A stretch of 64,000 bases of DNA. It comes from Rhytidiadelphus loreus (lineage: Eukaryota; Streptophyta; Bryopsida; Hypnales; Hylocomiaceae). The DNA lies in NCBI GenBank assembly GCA_947034895.1, contig OX344764.1, positions 59,067,348 through 59,131,347 of the forward strand. The letters are read 5' to 3'. Position numbers and translations under genes: made by a program. The notes under the pieces are model-generated. The model saw only the letters and a list, made by a program, of their open reading frames with translations. It made no database searches and was not told the origin of the DNA. Below are positions 12,191 through 24,173 of the stretch, piece after piece. The first letter of the stretch is position 1; every line of letters begins with the position of its first letter.

Positions 12191-14244
12191 TCACAAATAC
12201 TTTCTTGCAAGAGCACGGACCCTCGTATCAAAAAACGGCGAGGTGATCCGTGAGCCGGGCATATACAGAGGGTTCAACAACATCTGCAGCTCACAAAGAT
12301 TGCATTAGACATTGAGGCAGTCTTATTCTTTTGAAAAGAAGATTGACGAGGTAATATAGTAGAAGACCTACGATCCACACCCTGCGCTTAATAGGGTATC
12401 AAAGGCAACGAAGTCCTATGCGTTTAGACTAGCCGGGACTGGGGTCTTCAAAAGCATCAGATGTAGAGGAAGACACAGTATAATGCAGGAGGCAACTTTA
12501 TAGTATGTCGGGTTTCCTCTTCTGGGTCCCCTATGATACAAACTAACCAAGTGAATCAATTTAACATCACAGGAACCACTACTTGAAAAACAGAGCTGGT
12601 GCTGCTCATGATAGATGACACATCCAAATGTTGGCCATTATGAGTTCATTTTCCAATATTTCTTTCTGGGGAAGTAAAAAACACATAAGCAAAATATGGA
12701 CTACATAACCAGCAAGTCGCGGGAGTGGCGAGAAAGTTTGTTGAAACCTAAAAACATCAAGTTGTCTGTATTATTGATTGAACACTTCACAAAAGAGAAG
12801 AATAGTTATGGGTTCTGATCTTCTTGCCAATAGCTAATGAGAGCGCGACACAATAGCTGGAAACTTATGTGATAATCACGTAGAGATTCACCTTAATGTA
12901 GAGTTCATGGACTTCTTGAAAGAAGTTTTTGATGCCATCCTCGTTACGAGAGTCGTGGAGTAGCATCAGCCGAGTGTGGCCCGCAGTCACATACACAGAG
13001 ACCAGTAAATCGTTGAACTTATCCACCAACTTCAAGAACCTAACAACCCCAATCATACGACAGATTTTAAGGACAAAGTAGAGATCCGCAGTATTGCAGT
13101 GAGGGATGAAAAAAAATTCTGGTTACAACTGATCACAGGTTCACAACAGAACAAGATTCTCAGCAGTAAATTGGACTGTTTCAAGAACTTACAGACAGCA
13201 TAGCAAAGAGAATCTTTCCTAAGATTCTAAGCAGGTCTCCCTATTGACATGGGGATCATTCGGAAGTCTCCCCATGATACACACGGAAGCGTCCATAGGA
13301 TCATTGTGCCCATAGGGAGATCTCCCATATTCCATGAGGAAGATCCTCTTTAAAAGTTCCTGAAACAGTTTATTTTTATTAAAAGTAATGGTATTAGACG
13401 CACTCAAATATTGCGCGTATGAGCTTATGCTAGTTGAATTGCTGAGAATGAATACAACAATCTTAGCAGATTCCTTCAACAACCTTGCACATTCACGACA
13501 GGCGGATTCATTTTCGATCATGGAACAGAGGTGGTCGAGTCGACTTACATATTATTGGTGTTCCAAACGGCATCTTGAACAATGTCCAGGGAAGCATGCA
13601 GAATAAATTGATGCAGATGTGCTGCCTCGTCTTTCTGCATTCCAAATGACATAGACAATGAGAATATTACAGCCACACACTGTGTCATCTACCCGTATCA
13701 ATCGCCCGCAAAACATTTCTCAATTTTGACAGGAACAGAATCGGATTAAAAGGTTGCGCAAAACATTGCAAACAAACGACCGAAGACTAAGCCGCGGCTA
13801 CAAACTTCGATTCTCATAGAAAACTCACCTTCTGAACAATAGGAGTTTCAGACCTTGGGGAATGAGCATTGACAAAGAATGTGGTTGAACTTGTTACTGA
13901 CCAATCACAACATTCAATAAAATGCAAACTTTGATTGATGCCTATTATAGTTACGTTCATCGATGAGCAACAATGAAAAATATGAGAGATGATGCAGATC
14001 TTGATGTTCAATTCAAACACAGTATCATTAGCCAAGTGAAAGAGGTGGAACGCAGGTTTAGGGTTCAAGAATTTCGAGTCCACTCCCCAATTGCCATCGA
14101 TCGCATTCAAGTCGTCCGAAATCAACTATTGAAGTATTCCACAATGGCGAGTAGCAAGCCCACCTTGGGAGCAGTCCCTACTTCGCTCTCGTAGATGGGA
14201 CTGTCATCGCGCGACACAATGACGAAGCAGGCCGTGCTCGACAT
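12191..14244 (-). CDS. TRAPPC2: TRAPP complex subunit 2 (sedlin/Trs20 homologue)
   Basis: A complete four-exon gene: 14244-14164, 13634-13549, 13039-12892 and 12283-12191 (TGA). The exons join in frame to 135 residues, the usual plant length. The start [14 protein letters not shown] opens the longin-fold strand. [34 protein letters not shown] and [11 protein letters not shown] are near-identical to plant TRAPPC2, and the protein ends [12 protein letters not shown]. The Asp of HASLD (residue 44) corresponds to the human sedlin Asp47. TRAPPC2 is a core subunit of the TRAPP tethering complexes that act on Rab GTPases in ER-Golgi traffic. Plant homologues usually have VGRND where this one has VSRDD, a small local divergence. 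Introns are about 530, 510 and 610 bases with normal GT-AG borders; the phase-2 second intron splits a Met codon. No break is seen. The paralogue TRAPPC2L is excluded by these motifs. Confidence 0.96.
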
Positions 14245-14678
14245 TTTTCTCCGCTCGCAATCCGAAAACTCACCTCAACCCTCTTCACGTCACATTCATG
14301 GAACCCGAGGACGGATGTTTTCTGTAAACTCAATGACCCTGTATCGAAATAATAGAGTCTAGCTTAGTGCCAAAAGAGGAATCGGCAATCCGGAATTACA
14401 CTCTGCGGAAGCAAAGATCTCGACTACGAAAGAATCGAGAGACTCCACAGCGAGTGGTGACCGGAGTAGATTAGGGTTCACCCCAGCGAGTGTCAACCAC
14501 TTGGAAATCAGATTGCGTCAGGAAGATTAGTGCGGTAACTTGCAAAGCTTGTGCCAGATCAAGCAGGATGAGGAGGGGAGAGGAGACCTGGAAAGAAAGG
14601 GACAGATGCTTGCAAGACCTTCTTCCGCTTCGCTCTGCAATTGAGGTGTGTGTCTGTGTCGCAATAGGTCTCTCATTT

Positions 14679-14713
14679 CACGTGTGGGGCTGGCGAGGGC
14701 ATTTAAACCCTAA
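14679..14713 (-). promoter_or_regulatory. Upstream G-box and telo-box of TRAPPC2
   Basis: A palindromic CACGTG (14679-14684) and an AAACCCTAA telo-box (14705-14713) lie about 435-470 bases upstream of the TRAPPC2 ATG. Both are established plant promoter motifs, telo-boxes being common in housekeeping genes. Use here is inferred from position only. The 14245-14765 stretch otherwise holds no gene I can support. Confidence 0.45.
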
Positions 14714-14765
14714 ATGTACAAGGCACCATATTTCGATGCCGACTAAACTTCTAAGGGCTGGTATA

Positions 14766-15313
14766 TAAGGTAAACCTGCCTATGACAGGCAAATCTCCTA
14801 TGACAGGCTCCTAGAGAACTACCCATTACAGTCTTAAATCAACTCATGACAAACTTTTTTCAATAAATGGGGTTAGAACTGCATTTGATTAATTTGTGGC
14901 CATAATCAAAGTCTTGGGAAATGGTCATGAAGTTATTGATAATTGCCTTAGGACACTTACCCATTTTCAGTGTAAACTAGTAGTAAAAAGTTATTTTGTA
15001 ATTCTTTCATGTCATGTCCATATTAGGAAATCTTGGAGCCATGTTAGAAAATGTTTTGACTGCATTAGGTGGATAGATGACCATCATGGAAACACTTTTC
15101 TGCTGATTTGGGGTAGTCTACAGACTCTTTAAAGCCAACTGCACAGTAGACTTCAAAAATTCATAAAAAATTCATTTTTTGTCCAAAAAATAAAATTTCA
15201 CTTGCTCTCTAGATTCCTCATGTTTATCTTCATAGAGGATTTTTTTTAATTTTTTTCAAAAATGTGAACATGGCAAACCAGCCATTCTGCGTGTCATAGG
15301 CTGGTTTACCTTA
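14766..15313. mobile_element. MITE, 548 bp, TA-flanked, AGGTAAACC termini (copy 1)
   Basis: The left end TAAGGTAAACCTGCCTATGA and right end TCATAGGCTGGTTTACCTTA form inverted repeats of about 20 bp with one mismatch, flanked by TA. The second copy at 37529-38074 is almost the same length (546 bp) and shares internal blocks such as AAAAATGTGAACA(T/A)GGCA. No transposase is present. It sits about 520 bp upstream of the TRAPPC2 start. Confidence 0.85.
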
Positions 15314-15316
15314 TTT

Positions 15317-15600
15317 GGGGTCGGATTGAAGGCCGGTCGGAACTCTTCAAGTTTGAACCAATAGGATCACTCAATTTCTCCAAATCCGGCCCAAGGGCTT
15401 TATATTAGGGCCGGATTGATACCACCACTCCTCCTACGTGTCGGCTTAGGTGGCATAGTTTTGGCGCCAAACCATCCGGCCCCAAGGGAGCAATCGGGTC
15501 GAGGTTTTTGGTGGCCCGATTTCCCATCTAGGGCCGGATTAGGGCTGGATTGGGCTCCTCCGTTGGATCGGACAAATCTCCACCGTCTACCATGCAAGGA
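15317..15600. repeat. GC-rich GGCCGG-type repeat, copy 1
   Basis: Motifs such as GGGGCCGGATT, GGGCCGGATTAGGG and CATCCGGCCCC recur, in sharp contrast to the AT-rich surroundings. The start (TTGGGGTCGGATTGAAGGCC) is found inverted at about 17700-17722. Overlapping ORFs on both strands are by-products of this composition. Confidence 0.6.
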
Positions 15601-15695
15601 CTTTTCTTTTCTTTTTTATTACATTTTTTATTAATTGTGAGCTCAAATGCTCAATCCCATCTAGTTGAGTCATGTTGTGATACAGATGCTGTGTT

Positions 15696-16423
15696 GGGTG
15701 ATTGCAAGAAACACTTGTCCTATTTTTTGTCCCCTTGACCTTAGACAGGTGGTTTTTTGCTCATAACTTTTGCATCATGTGTCCATCTTCTATGAAACTT
15801 GAAATGAAGGTACATGTGGTAGTTTCAGATGTTGAGTATTTTTTGGGGGTTTCTTAAAATTATTTTACTATTTTTAAACTGCCCCCGATTGGATGTCTAC
15901 CTTGGCCATTTTGGGGGTTTGTAGTACTATTTTTGATCCAAAAATAAGAATTTGAAGCTCAAAATTGGTATACAAGGACTTATACTAAAGTTACACAATC
16001 TCACCAAAGGATTTCTAAAAATAGTAAACTGTCCACCCTCCACATGTGCTCAAAGAGCACTACCTTTGCACAAGTGTAGAGAACACAATTTTATTTTTCC
16101 AATAGTGAAAATTGGTGAAAAGGAGTATCTATAAGTTAGAAAAAAACAGCTTTTTTTTTTAGAATTTTTAGAATTTTTTTACTATTTTTTAAGAATTAAA
16201 TTTCAAACTGTCTATTTTCTTTCATTTTTCAACCCTCTTTGACCGTGTATAACTCTTAGAGATAAAAAAATTTAGGTCTGAATTTTTGCACATATCATTT
16301 TTTTAATGCTTTACACATTATCCATATTTTATTTTATTTAAAAAAAAATTATTCCAAAATCCACAAACAAGAGTGAAATGGCCGTTTTGAACGAAAATCG
16401 GCAGGTGTTTCTTGCAACTACCC
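15696..16423. mobile_element. TIR element, 728 bp, GGGTGATTGCAAGAAA termini (copy 1)
   Basis: The left end GGGTGATTGCAAGAAACAC and right end GTGTTTCTTGCAACTACCC are imperfect inverted repeats. A sister element at 50677-51401 (725 bp) shares the terminus and internal blocks, for example GGGGTTT with GTAGTACT. It is non-autonomous, with no recognisable ORF. Confidence 0.75.
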
Positions 16424-16434
16424 TGTTACAAGAT

Positions 16435-16719
16435 GTTAATAATGAATTTTATTGTTAATAATGAATTTTATTGTTAATAATGAATTTTATTGTTAATAAT
16501 GAATTTTATTGTTAATAATGAATTTTATTGTTAATAATGAATTTTATTGTTAATAATGAATTTTATTGTTAATAATGAATTTTATTGTTAATAATGAATT
16601 TTATTGTTAATAATGAATTTTATTGTTAATAATGAATTTTATTGTTAATAATGAATTTTATTGTTAATAATGAATTTTATTGTTAATAATGAATTTTATT
16701 GTTAATAATGAATTTTATT
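16435..16719. repeat. 19-bp satellite-like array, 15 perfect copies
   Basis: The unit GTTAATAATGAATTTTATT repeats 15 times from 16435 to 16719 with no mismatch that I can see. Perfect homogeneity indicates recent expansion, or possibly an assembly artefact. The array begins just outside the TIR element ending at 16423. Confidence 0.95.
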
Positions 16720-17534
16720 ATTATTAACCATTGCAATTGTAACAATAATGTCTTTGCAATTGTTTTAGCATGAGATATTAATAATTCATTTTTTTGGTGT
16801 AGACCCAAATCACATACTATATTATAGACACTAATTTTGATAAATTACATGCTTAATAAGTAAATTTTTTATATGGACACAAATCTATAAATGAAAGTCA
16901 TTGATGAAGTTATGCCAAAAACTTTGACATCTACAAGATAATGTGTGTTTTTATCAATTTTGATGACAAATACTTGAAAAAAGAATATGGTAAGGAAAAA
17001 TTATACTACTAGAAATAACATGTATGGTAAAACCTTATTTACATTTATCATTGAATTCATTCAAGTTTTCATAATAAAAAATTTCATGCTTTTCTTTAAA
17101 ATAAACTAAGAATATAGATTTGAAAAAGAGATAAAAAAAAATTACATGTTTTCTTGAATTGTATGTTTAATAAATGACAACTATTATGGGGCTACAAATC
17201 TTTTTTCAATATCAACTCTAGTTTTAGTGTCACAAAAAAGAGGTTCAAAAGAAGTCAAAGAACTTCTTTTTTTTCAAATAGAAAAAATAGGAAGAAAGTG
17301 GAAAAGGTTAAGAAAAAGTAAAGAACTCTCTCTTCCATTTTGAAATGGGTAAAGTAGGAATAAAAAGGAAAAGTCTAAAGAATTCTGAAAACTTTTTTTC
17401 CTATATTTGAAATAGAATAAATAGAAAAAAAAACTTCTTTTTTTCTAAAGTATAAAAAATAATAAAAGAAAGGAAAAGATGCATGTCTTAGATTTTTTTA
17501 ATTAAGCATTCCAAAAATCCAAGAGCCCATTAAT
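16720..17534. repeat. AT-rich gap with degenerate A-rich tandem units
   Basis: No gene is seen. About 17237-17480 contains three loosely repeated units of 80-90 bp with the pattern GAAATAGAAAAAATAGGAA...AAAGAA(C/T)TCT/TTCTTTTTT. Confidence 0.45.
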
Positions 17535-17745
17535 CTAGAATTTGGCCTTAGAATCGGGCTTCAACACTTTACATTACCTAGGGCCGGAGTAATAAATTGG
17601 AATTCGGCCCCAGAATTCGGCCCCAACCCTTTACATTATCTGGGGCCGGAGTGGTGATTTGGGGCCGGATTGTGGACCAGATTGGAGGGAAATCAGGCCG
17701 GCCTTCCATCCGACCCCAAGCCGTGTATATACTGGCCCTAAGTTT
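17535..17745. repeat. GC-rich GGCCGG-type repeat, copy 2
   Basis: It contains tandem phrases built on GGGGCCGGAGT(A/G)(A/G)T and (A/C)ACCCTTTACATTA, then GGCCTTCCATCCGACCCCAA, which is the inverse of the 15317 start. The two blocks may be inverted ends of one composite element spanning 15.3-17.75 kb, or two independent copies. Confidence 0.55.
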
Positions 17746-17910
17746 TATAGAATCAAACCAACTTACTATTTTGGATAGTTTCTTTTTCAGTTGAATACCT
17801 TTGGAGTCTATTTTAAGCATCAAAAATTCAATTTTGAAAAAAGTGTTCATGTGTTTTTTATCATTGATTTTGTGTTAGGGTGTTCAAATGTTGCAAATCT
17901 TCATTCTTTA

Positions 17911-17944
17911 GTATTTGAGGCTCATAAAAATGAGCCTCAAATAC
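17911..17944. repeat. Perfect 15-bp inverted repeat, 4-nt loop
   Basis: GTATTTGAGGCTCAT, a loop of AAAA, then ATGAGCCTCAAATAC. It is isolated, with no flanking gene or T-tract that would suggest a terminator function. Confidence 0.9.
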
Positions 17945-18984
17945 ACTAGATCATCAAGGAAAATCACATTGGATGTTCATTAAAAAAAATTTGTAGCCGA
18001 TTAGATTTTGAAAAGTCATAAATTGATTATGGTTATGCATGTCAGGTCCTTGGCCTTATATTTTTTCATGACCTCAATTTTAGATTTGACATTTAAAAAG
18101 TGCATTGAAAGACTTCAAATCACTTTCATAGTTTTAACACTTTTTTGATGACACATTATAATTTTTCAAATCGATAAGTGATGTTGTGTTTTCTTTTCCT
18201 ATATAATCAAAAGCATGTCTAGTTTGAATTCATATGGTTATAATTTTTTTAAATGATAAAACTAATCAACAATTGGGCTTTTCATTTAGTTTTGAGCAAA
18301 CTTTAAGAAGCTCAAAAAAGGTCTTGGGCATTTTGGGATTAACCCTAACAAGATGAGCCCCAGAATGGGCCCATGATCACTGTGAACCACCATATTGGTT
18401 CTCTTTTAAGATAATTGAAAATATAAAAACTATGTGTGAGATTTTAAGTTCAAAAGTGTTAGTACATTAGATTAAACTATAACCATTAGTTAGAAGACTT
18501 TTTGTGCATAGGACAAGGAATTAGGTCAAAATGGCAAACCAAAAATATTTAAAAGATAAAAAATACAAAAAGGAATTGAAAACAAAGATTAGAAGTTGAA
18601 AATGAATCTACATATAAATTGAAAATCAACAAAAAAAGAAGAAATATGAGAAGCACAAAAGAAGCTATCAAACTTAAAACTACTATGAGAACACTAACAT
18701 AGTGTAGAAACACTAATTTAGGCAATACGTAGTAATTTAATGGATTTTTCAATAAATTAGTGATGGATGAAGTGATTAGGAGTGTTAGTTAGGAAGTTGA
18801 GAATATAGTCGAAATTTGGGTTAGGAGTTCCTCTCTCTCTCTCTTCTCTTGTTTTTTTATTGGAGTGTTGGTTGTTTTTCGGAGGGGAATGAGATAGATT
18901 TTGAGTAGGGAGCTAGGGTAGGACAATTTGTTGAGTAGGTTTTCACCTAGTGAGGTAAAGAATGGGGTGAAAAGTAGAAGTGTG
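17945..18984. other. Gene-free AT-rich DNA
   Basis: Nothing gene-like is seen. A short CT microsatellite lies at about 18831-18846. Confidence 0.5.
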
Positions 18985-19450
18985 TTAGGTCAAATGGGAG
19001 ATTGGGAAGAAATCATGAAGAAAAAATTAGGTTTTCAAGTCTCCCTTGGAACTACCAACTTTGGAGAGCAATTGTGAACTGATGGTAGCTTGAAAGAGAT
19101 TGAAATTTGGTGGAAGAGTACGCTTTCAAGTCAGCTTTCTAAAGAGTTGAGATTCAACTCATTTGAAGTTACTATGAAGATTTGGCAATCGTTTTTGTAA
19201 GAGAAGGTGTGTTGCCATGGCGAATGGGGAGCATCAACTTCGGCAAGCTATTTTGAGCAATTAGAGATTTGCATTGAGCTAAATTTTAGGGAGAACAAGG
19301 ACAATCAAGTCAGATTTTTGGAAAGTCAAGAGTCAACTCATTTGGAACTAGTATGAACATATGGTGACCCTTTTGGGGAAGGAAGGTTTGTTGCCCCTAG
19401 GAGGAGGCACAACTTGAAGTTAGGATATGTCTTGTTTTAAATTGTTATGA
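18985..19450 (+). repeat. LTR-like tandem repeat relic
   Basis: Two imperfect units share (G/A)AGAGT(T/C)...CAACTCATTTG(A/G)A, ACTA(T/G)TATGAA, GGTGTGTTGCC/GGTTTGTTGCCC and a CAACTT block. The same vocabulary occurs at 27360-27800 (GGAGGTTTGTTGCC, TTCATTTGGAGTTA). I read both as decayed LTR or leader sequence of one retrotransposon family; this is inference. Confidence 0.4.
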
Positions 19451-20634
19451 AACAATTGCAATTTTCATTGCACATTGTGATGAATCATCTTCTAAATCAA
19501 ATTCATATGGAAGTGATGCATTTAGGTGATGGGATTGTGGATTGAATGCTGGAATTTTAGATTAAACCTCACTTAAGATCCAATTGAGTGCCCTAATGGT
19601 GATTTTGGAGGACAAAATAGTGTCTAAAGGTTAATTTAGTACAATTAGGGTGAATTGCAACTATTTGGGGGTCAATACATGTGACTTCTGGGTTTCTCAT
19701 GTGATGAATTATGTGCTGAATTTAGTTCTTAGGGATAAATTAGGGCCAAATCCAGTACCCTAATGGTAAATTTTGGACAGGGTTTTGGAAAATAGGAGTC
19801 CATGGTTATAGGAGTCCATTGCTTGGAGGTGGTTAGGTAGGTCCATACACTCCCCCTCAGCCCAATTTGTAGGTATATTTTGCCTCACAATGAAAAAGGC
19901 TCACAATCATAGATTCAAACCTCCCAATCCTTCACTCTATTTACTATCATTTTGCTATCATTTACTATCATATATAAATGAAATTTGATTTTCTTAATTT
20001 TCAGAGGTGGAATCCCATGTCTTTTGTGATTCATAAATGTTTCAAATTTTTTGTAAAAATTTGGAATTACTATGAAATTTTTAAGAAATAAGTGAAGAAA
20101 ATTCATATCAAATATAAAACATGCTCAAAAATTTTGAAATTTTCACCACATGGATATATTGTAGTGTATAACATTATGATACAAACCAAAGATATCATAT
20201 TATTTTAGAATAAAAAAATAAAAAAACCATAGTGATAGTCCAAAACATCAAATTGCAATAAAGTATTGAATTTCAAGAATTCTAAAAAAATTCCAGTTGG
20301 AATAAAGACTACACTTGTTAAACTTCATTTCACTAGTTGGGCAAAAAATATAATTTTTTATAGCTAAAATTCTGATGAAGACTATGGAGTATGAAGTGGC
20401 CAAAATACACTATAAGTTAGGGTGATCCATGGATTAAACATGTTCTTCTTTTGAAAATTTATTAATACAATTGTGAGAATATTCAATACTGTTAACTTAA
20501 AATGCACTCAAACTACTCCCTAAAAACAATTTGAATAATAATTTTTTTTCCATCTTTTAGCCCTTCTTGAAATTATTTAATTAAGGATCCAAATTGTCCA
20601 AGGTATCTTTCCAAGGTTAAGGTAAGCCAAGGTT
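19451..20634. other. Gene-free DNA downstream of Copia relic A
   Basis: There are no coding signatures. It may hold the decayed 3' LTR of the minus-strand Copia element, but I cannot find paired LTR ends. Confidence 0.4.
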
Positions 20635-21942
20635 CTAAAACCAACACATGTTAAAGTCAAACACCAAACATGTTTGCAAAGATTTCTCAACAGTGAAATC
20701 CAATTGAAGTTGTTTTTCCTGTACTTTCTCACAGATGGAATGAAAATGGATATCAATATATTTCGATCGATGATGGTGTTTAGTATTTTGTGTCATGACA
20801 ATTGTAGATTGATTATCACAATATAAAATCACAATTGAAGTCAGAGAAAGTAGCCTAATTCATGAAGAAATGTTTGAATCTAAAGCATCTCTTTAGTCAA
20901 AGTAGTACCAACAATGTACTCAACTTTTGTAGAAGATAATGATACAATAGTTTGTTTACAACTTTGCTAAGAAATTAAACGCATAAAGCCAAGTTGGAAA
21001 AGATATCCTGATGTTGAACATCAAGTGTCAATATCAAAAGCTCAATCAACATTGCTCCAACTACACAGAATATGTGAATCAGATGCATTGATAGTTGTAG
21101 CAAAATATGTAAAACCATAAGTCATAGTACCATGCAAATAACACAAGATTCTTTTAATTCCTATTCAATAGATGGGAGCAAGGGAAGTTATAAATTAGAC
21201 CAAATGATTGACAGAATAGGCTATGGATATTCCATCGTGTGTAGGTCACCAAGTATTGCAAACTTCTAATAGCTTGCTTATAAGGAACAAATTGCATAAA
21301 ATGAAGTTTGGTTGGAGTCAAGTCAGTACTTTGTGATCGAGAACTGATGCAATTGCACGTAAGCATATTAAATCTTTGTAGGATATCAGAAACATACTTG
21401 TCTTGAGAGAGTATTAAGGTCTTTGTGGTGTGGTAACGACGTACTTGAATATCCAAAATATAAGCAATTTCTTGATTATCAGTTATGGAGAAACATTGGG
21501 AGAACAAAGTTTTGTGAAAATTTAAATATGGGAGGTAATTGGAAATGATGATGAGATCATCGATATATATTCCAATAATAATTAGGAGGAAATCTAATTG
21601 CTTAGTATAGACATTACAATTAGATTTAGACTTGATGAAGCCATGACTAAAAACAAAGGAGTTCAAAGTTTTGTACCATTCCTGGGCTGATTGTTTTAAG
21701 CCATATAAAGATTTTTGTAGATGACAAACTTTGGATGTATGATCACGTTGGACAAAACCTTCTAGTTGGTTAATGTAAATAGCTTTTTTGAGAAATTCAT
21801 ATAGGAATCATGTAGTAACATCCATTTGATGAACATTATAATCAAGAAGAGTTGCCATGGCAAGTAATATCCGCAAAGAGATCATTTTTAACACTAGGCA
21901 GAAGATTTTTGTGTAATCAATGCATGCCCTCCGTATAAATCC
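20635..21942 (-). pseudogene. Copia A reverse transcriptase (C-terminal part) and RNase H
   Basis: Minus-strand translation resumes at 21942 with RRACIDYTKIF, then HQMDV, QKSLYGLKQSAQEWYKTL, GIYIDDLIII (catalytic YxDD equivalent YIDD) and ILYCDNQSTI of RNase H, ending in KYIDIHFHSI. Frameshifts and stops separate these blocks, so no functional protein can be made. The signature order and spacing are those of plant Copia elements. Confidence 0.9.
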
Positions 21943-23739
21943 CCTAGGAGGAACACTCATGAGTTTTAGAAAACTACGTGAGTTAAAAGATAGGGTTCAT
22001 TTAATTCAAAGGGGACAAATTTTATATAATTTGTAGAGCTACTATAGGGTTCATGAAATGCTACACATTCTAATATATATAAATTAGAGTATGTAAAAAC
22101 ATCATATAATAGGAATTTTTATTAATAAGTTAGCCTTGACAAATAGAAGCCATGCAAATTTTTCATAATATGATGAGTATAGATGTGGACAAATAATTTC
22201 ATATGGATGATAAAATGAACATATTCAAGAAAATCTACGATGAAGGGCGGTTGACTAAAATTGTGCCATAGTACTTGTAGTGTGTACAAAAACAAACTAA
22301 ACGTAAATGTAAGACATCAACTAAAAGTGGAAAAATTGTCACATTGTATGAATAGGAAGGTTTACCTTAGTGGGTTCAACAAACTGAAAATTGTACAATA
22401 TGAAGATAGAATTTATAGTTTATTTAACTCTAAGCTTTGAAGCCATATGTGTTAATCACACTCATATTGAATGAGATTTTCTTGGAATAGTTTCACTAGG
22501 AATTCTAAAGTGTTCAATGTTATTAACCCCTAAAGACTAGAAGGTGTTTTGGAAGAGGAAGAATCCAAAATTGCTAACTTTGATGCATTGTCTAAAATAA
22601 AAAATTATTTTTAAAAAATCCAATTGTATAAAAGTGTATTATGTAGTTATAACAACGTGTAGAAACAATTTCAGCCCATTTGACCATGTGGATTGAAAGA
22701 TTATAATGTTTGAAGTGAGAAAAAAAATCTTTATTTTCATTCTTGCGAACTAAGATCAATAGACTTCAAGCCCTCTTAGAGTAAAATATTTGGTCTACAC
22801 AAAAATGAGAATTTTGACTATTCATAAATATATGATGTTAAGTTTACTCATGAAAAATCTGAATAAACTTGCAATGCAAAGAGGTTAAATGCATTGGCAA
22901 TACACTAGTCTTTTTTTGATGATTTCTTGTGCAATGAGATATTTTTTAATTTGGAATCTAAATGGTTAAAAATTAGAGACAAATATTTAGAATATTTGGG
23001 AAAAATTTCAAGAACTTTGACTTCACATATTGCAAGATAATAGGGCTTGAGGTTAGAAGAAAAGTTTTTTTTTTGAAGCCACCCTAACATAGCTAATAAA
23101 GTTTGACTCCTTTGATAATGTGATTTGAGAACTAAATTGTTTTTTATAATTGTATGCCATATTTTATTAGTAATATAAATGCCAAATTTCAATAGTTGAT
23201 GAGTTTTTTTGCAAAAGACAACCCAAAGATGCCCAAATTGCATGGGCTACCAAAAACATTTAGGGCAGAAAAAAATTATATCTCCACTAAGAGCATACAT
23301 GTTCACATCTTGTGTCAAAATTTTATGAACATTTGACCAAAATTGACCTCATAGGGACCTACCCAGAGTTTCAATTGTTCATTCAATGGACAATTGGCCT
23401 TTATGGGTTAAAAATTGCCACTTGAATTCAATTGATTATTGTTGATTTCACAATGTCTACCTCATACATAGATGCAGTAGATGGAAGAGAAAATTTGTGA
23501 AGAAGGGTGGGGATGGGGGAGAAAATTGGACGCTTAAATTTTATATGTAAGATACACTCATTTAAAAACTTGCATGAATGAATTTATAAAAACTATAGGG
23601 TATTGGAAATATGCCCTTTTTAGCTTTTTATGTAAAAATACGGTCATCTTAAATGCAATAATTAAGGTAAATAGCTCCACATAAAATACCCTCTTAACTT
23701 AGGTGTATACCTTAAATTACAAGGAGTGATCCCCCCGAG
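21943..23739. mobile_element. TIR element with 8-bp target duplication (hAT-like)
   Basis: The octamer ATAAATCC occurs at 21935-21942 and again at 23740-23747, exactly where the Copia reverse transcriptase frame stops and resumes. The insert begins CCTAGGAGGAACACTC and ends GAGTGATCCCCCCGAG, which are imperfect inverted repeats. An 8-bp target duplication is typical of hAT elements, but no hAT transposase is visible. Removing the TTAA element nested in it leaves about 0.9 kb. Confidence 0.7.
22523..23411. mobile_element. TTAA-family element nested in the hAT-like insert
   Basis: The left end is TTAACCCCTAAAGACTAG and the right end GGCCTTTATGGGTTAA: inverted ends with TTAA at both borders, 889 bp. 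Internal phrases match the family, such as ACTTTGACTTCACATATTGCAAGATAAT. No transposase is present. Confidence 0.65.
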
Positions 23740-24173
23740 ATAAATCCACAAGCAACAAACCTAGCTTTATATTGAGCCAAGGTACCATCAAAGTTATACT
23801 TACGACGGAATATCCATTTGATTGAAATAATAGAGCAATTTGGTGGCGGATCGACAAGTTGCCAGGTTCCATTTTGAATTAATGAATTATATTTGTAATT
23901 CATTGTAACTTGCCAGTTGTGAGAATCAAAGCTTGATAAGGCCTCTTAGATTGTATTGGGTTCCAAAATTTGGGTTATAAAAGTAAAAGCATAATTTTGC
24001 TAATCATGATATATCATCGAATTCCATTAGCCTTTATTTAGGCATTGGAAAGTGTGCGGGGAAGATAAATCATTGGACTGATGTTGTTGTAAGTGAGCTC
24101 GAAGATGAGGAGAGAGTTGAGGTGTAGATGGAATGTTGTAGTCTTACGTGGGATTGTATTGGGACACAAGTGT
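23740..24173 (-). pseudogene. Copia A reverse transcriptase, N-terminal part
   Basis: The minus strand encodes NGTWQLVDPPPNCSIISIKW and then QYKARFVACGF, the characteristic start of the Copia reverse transcriptase. A Pro/Ser/Gln-rich linker from the integrase tail lies just upstream. The frame ends at the target duplication of the 21943-23739 insertion. Confidence 0.88.

Noticed and set aside
11733..12246. Overlapping plus-strand ORFs of 105-110 codons
   Set aside because: They overlap the last exon of TRAPPC2 on the opposite strand or its 3' flank, and they have no recognisable motif.
13219..13521. Minus-strand ORF of 100 codons within TRAPPC2
   Set aside because: It lies in intron 2, between two exons that join in frame without it, and has no resemblance to the family.
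13814..14125. Minus-strand ORF of 103 codons considered as TRAPPC2 exon 1
   Set aside because: The true first exon, with the expected longin start, is at 14244-14164; this ORF is intron 1 sequence.
16435..16719. CRISPR-like array
   Set aside because: The 19-bp units are directly adjacent without spacers and the sequence is a plant nuclear genome.
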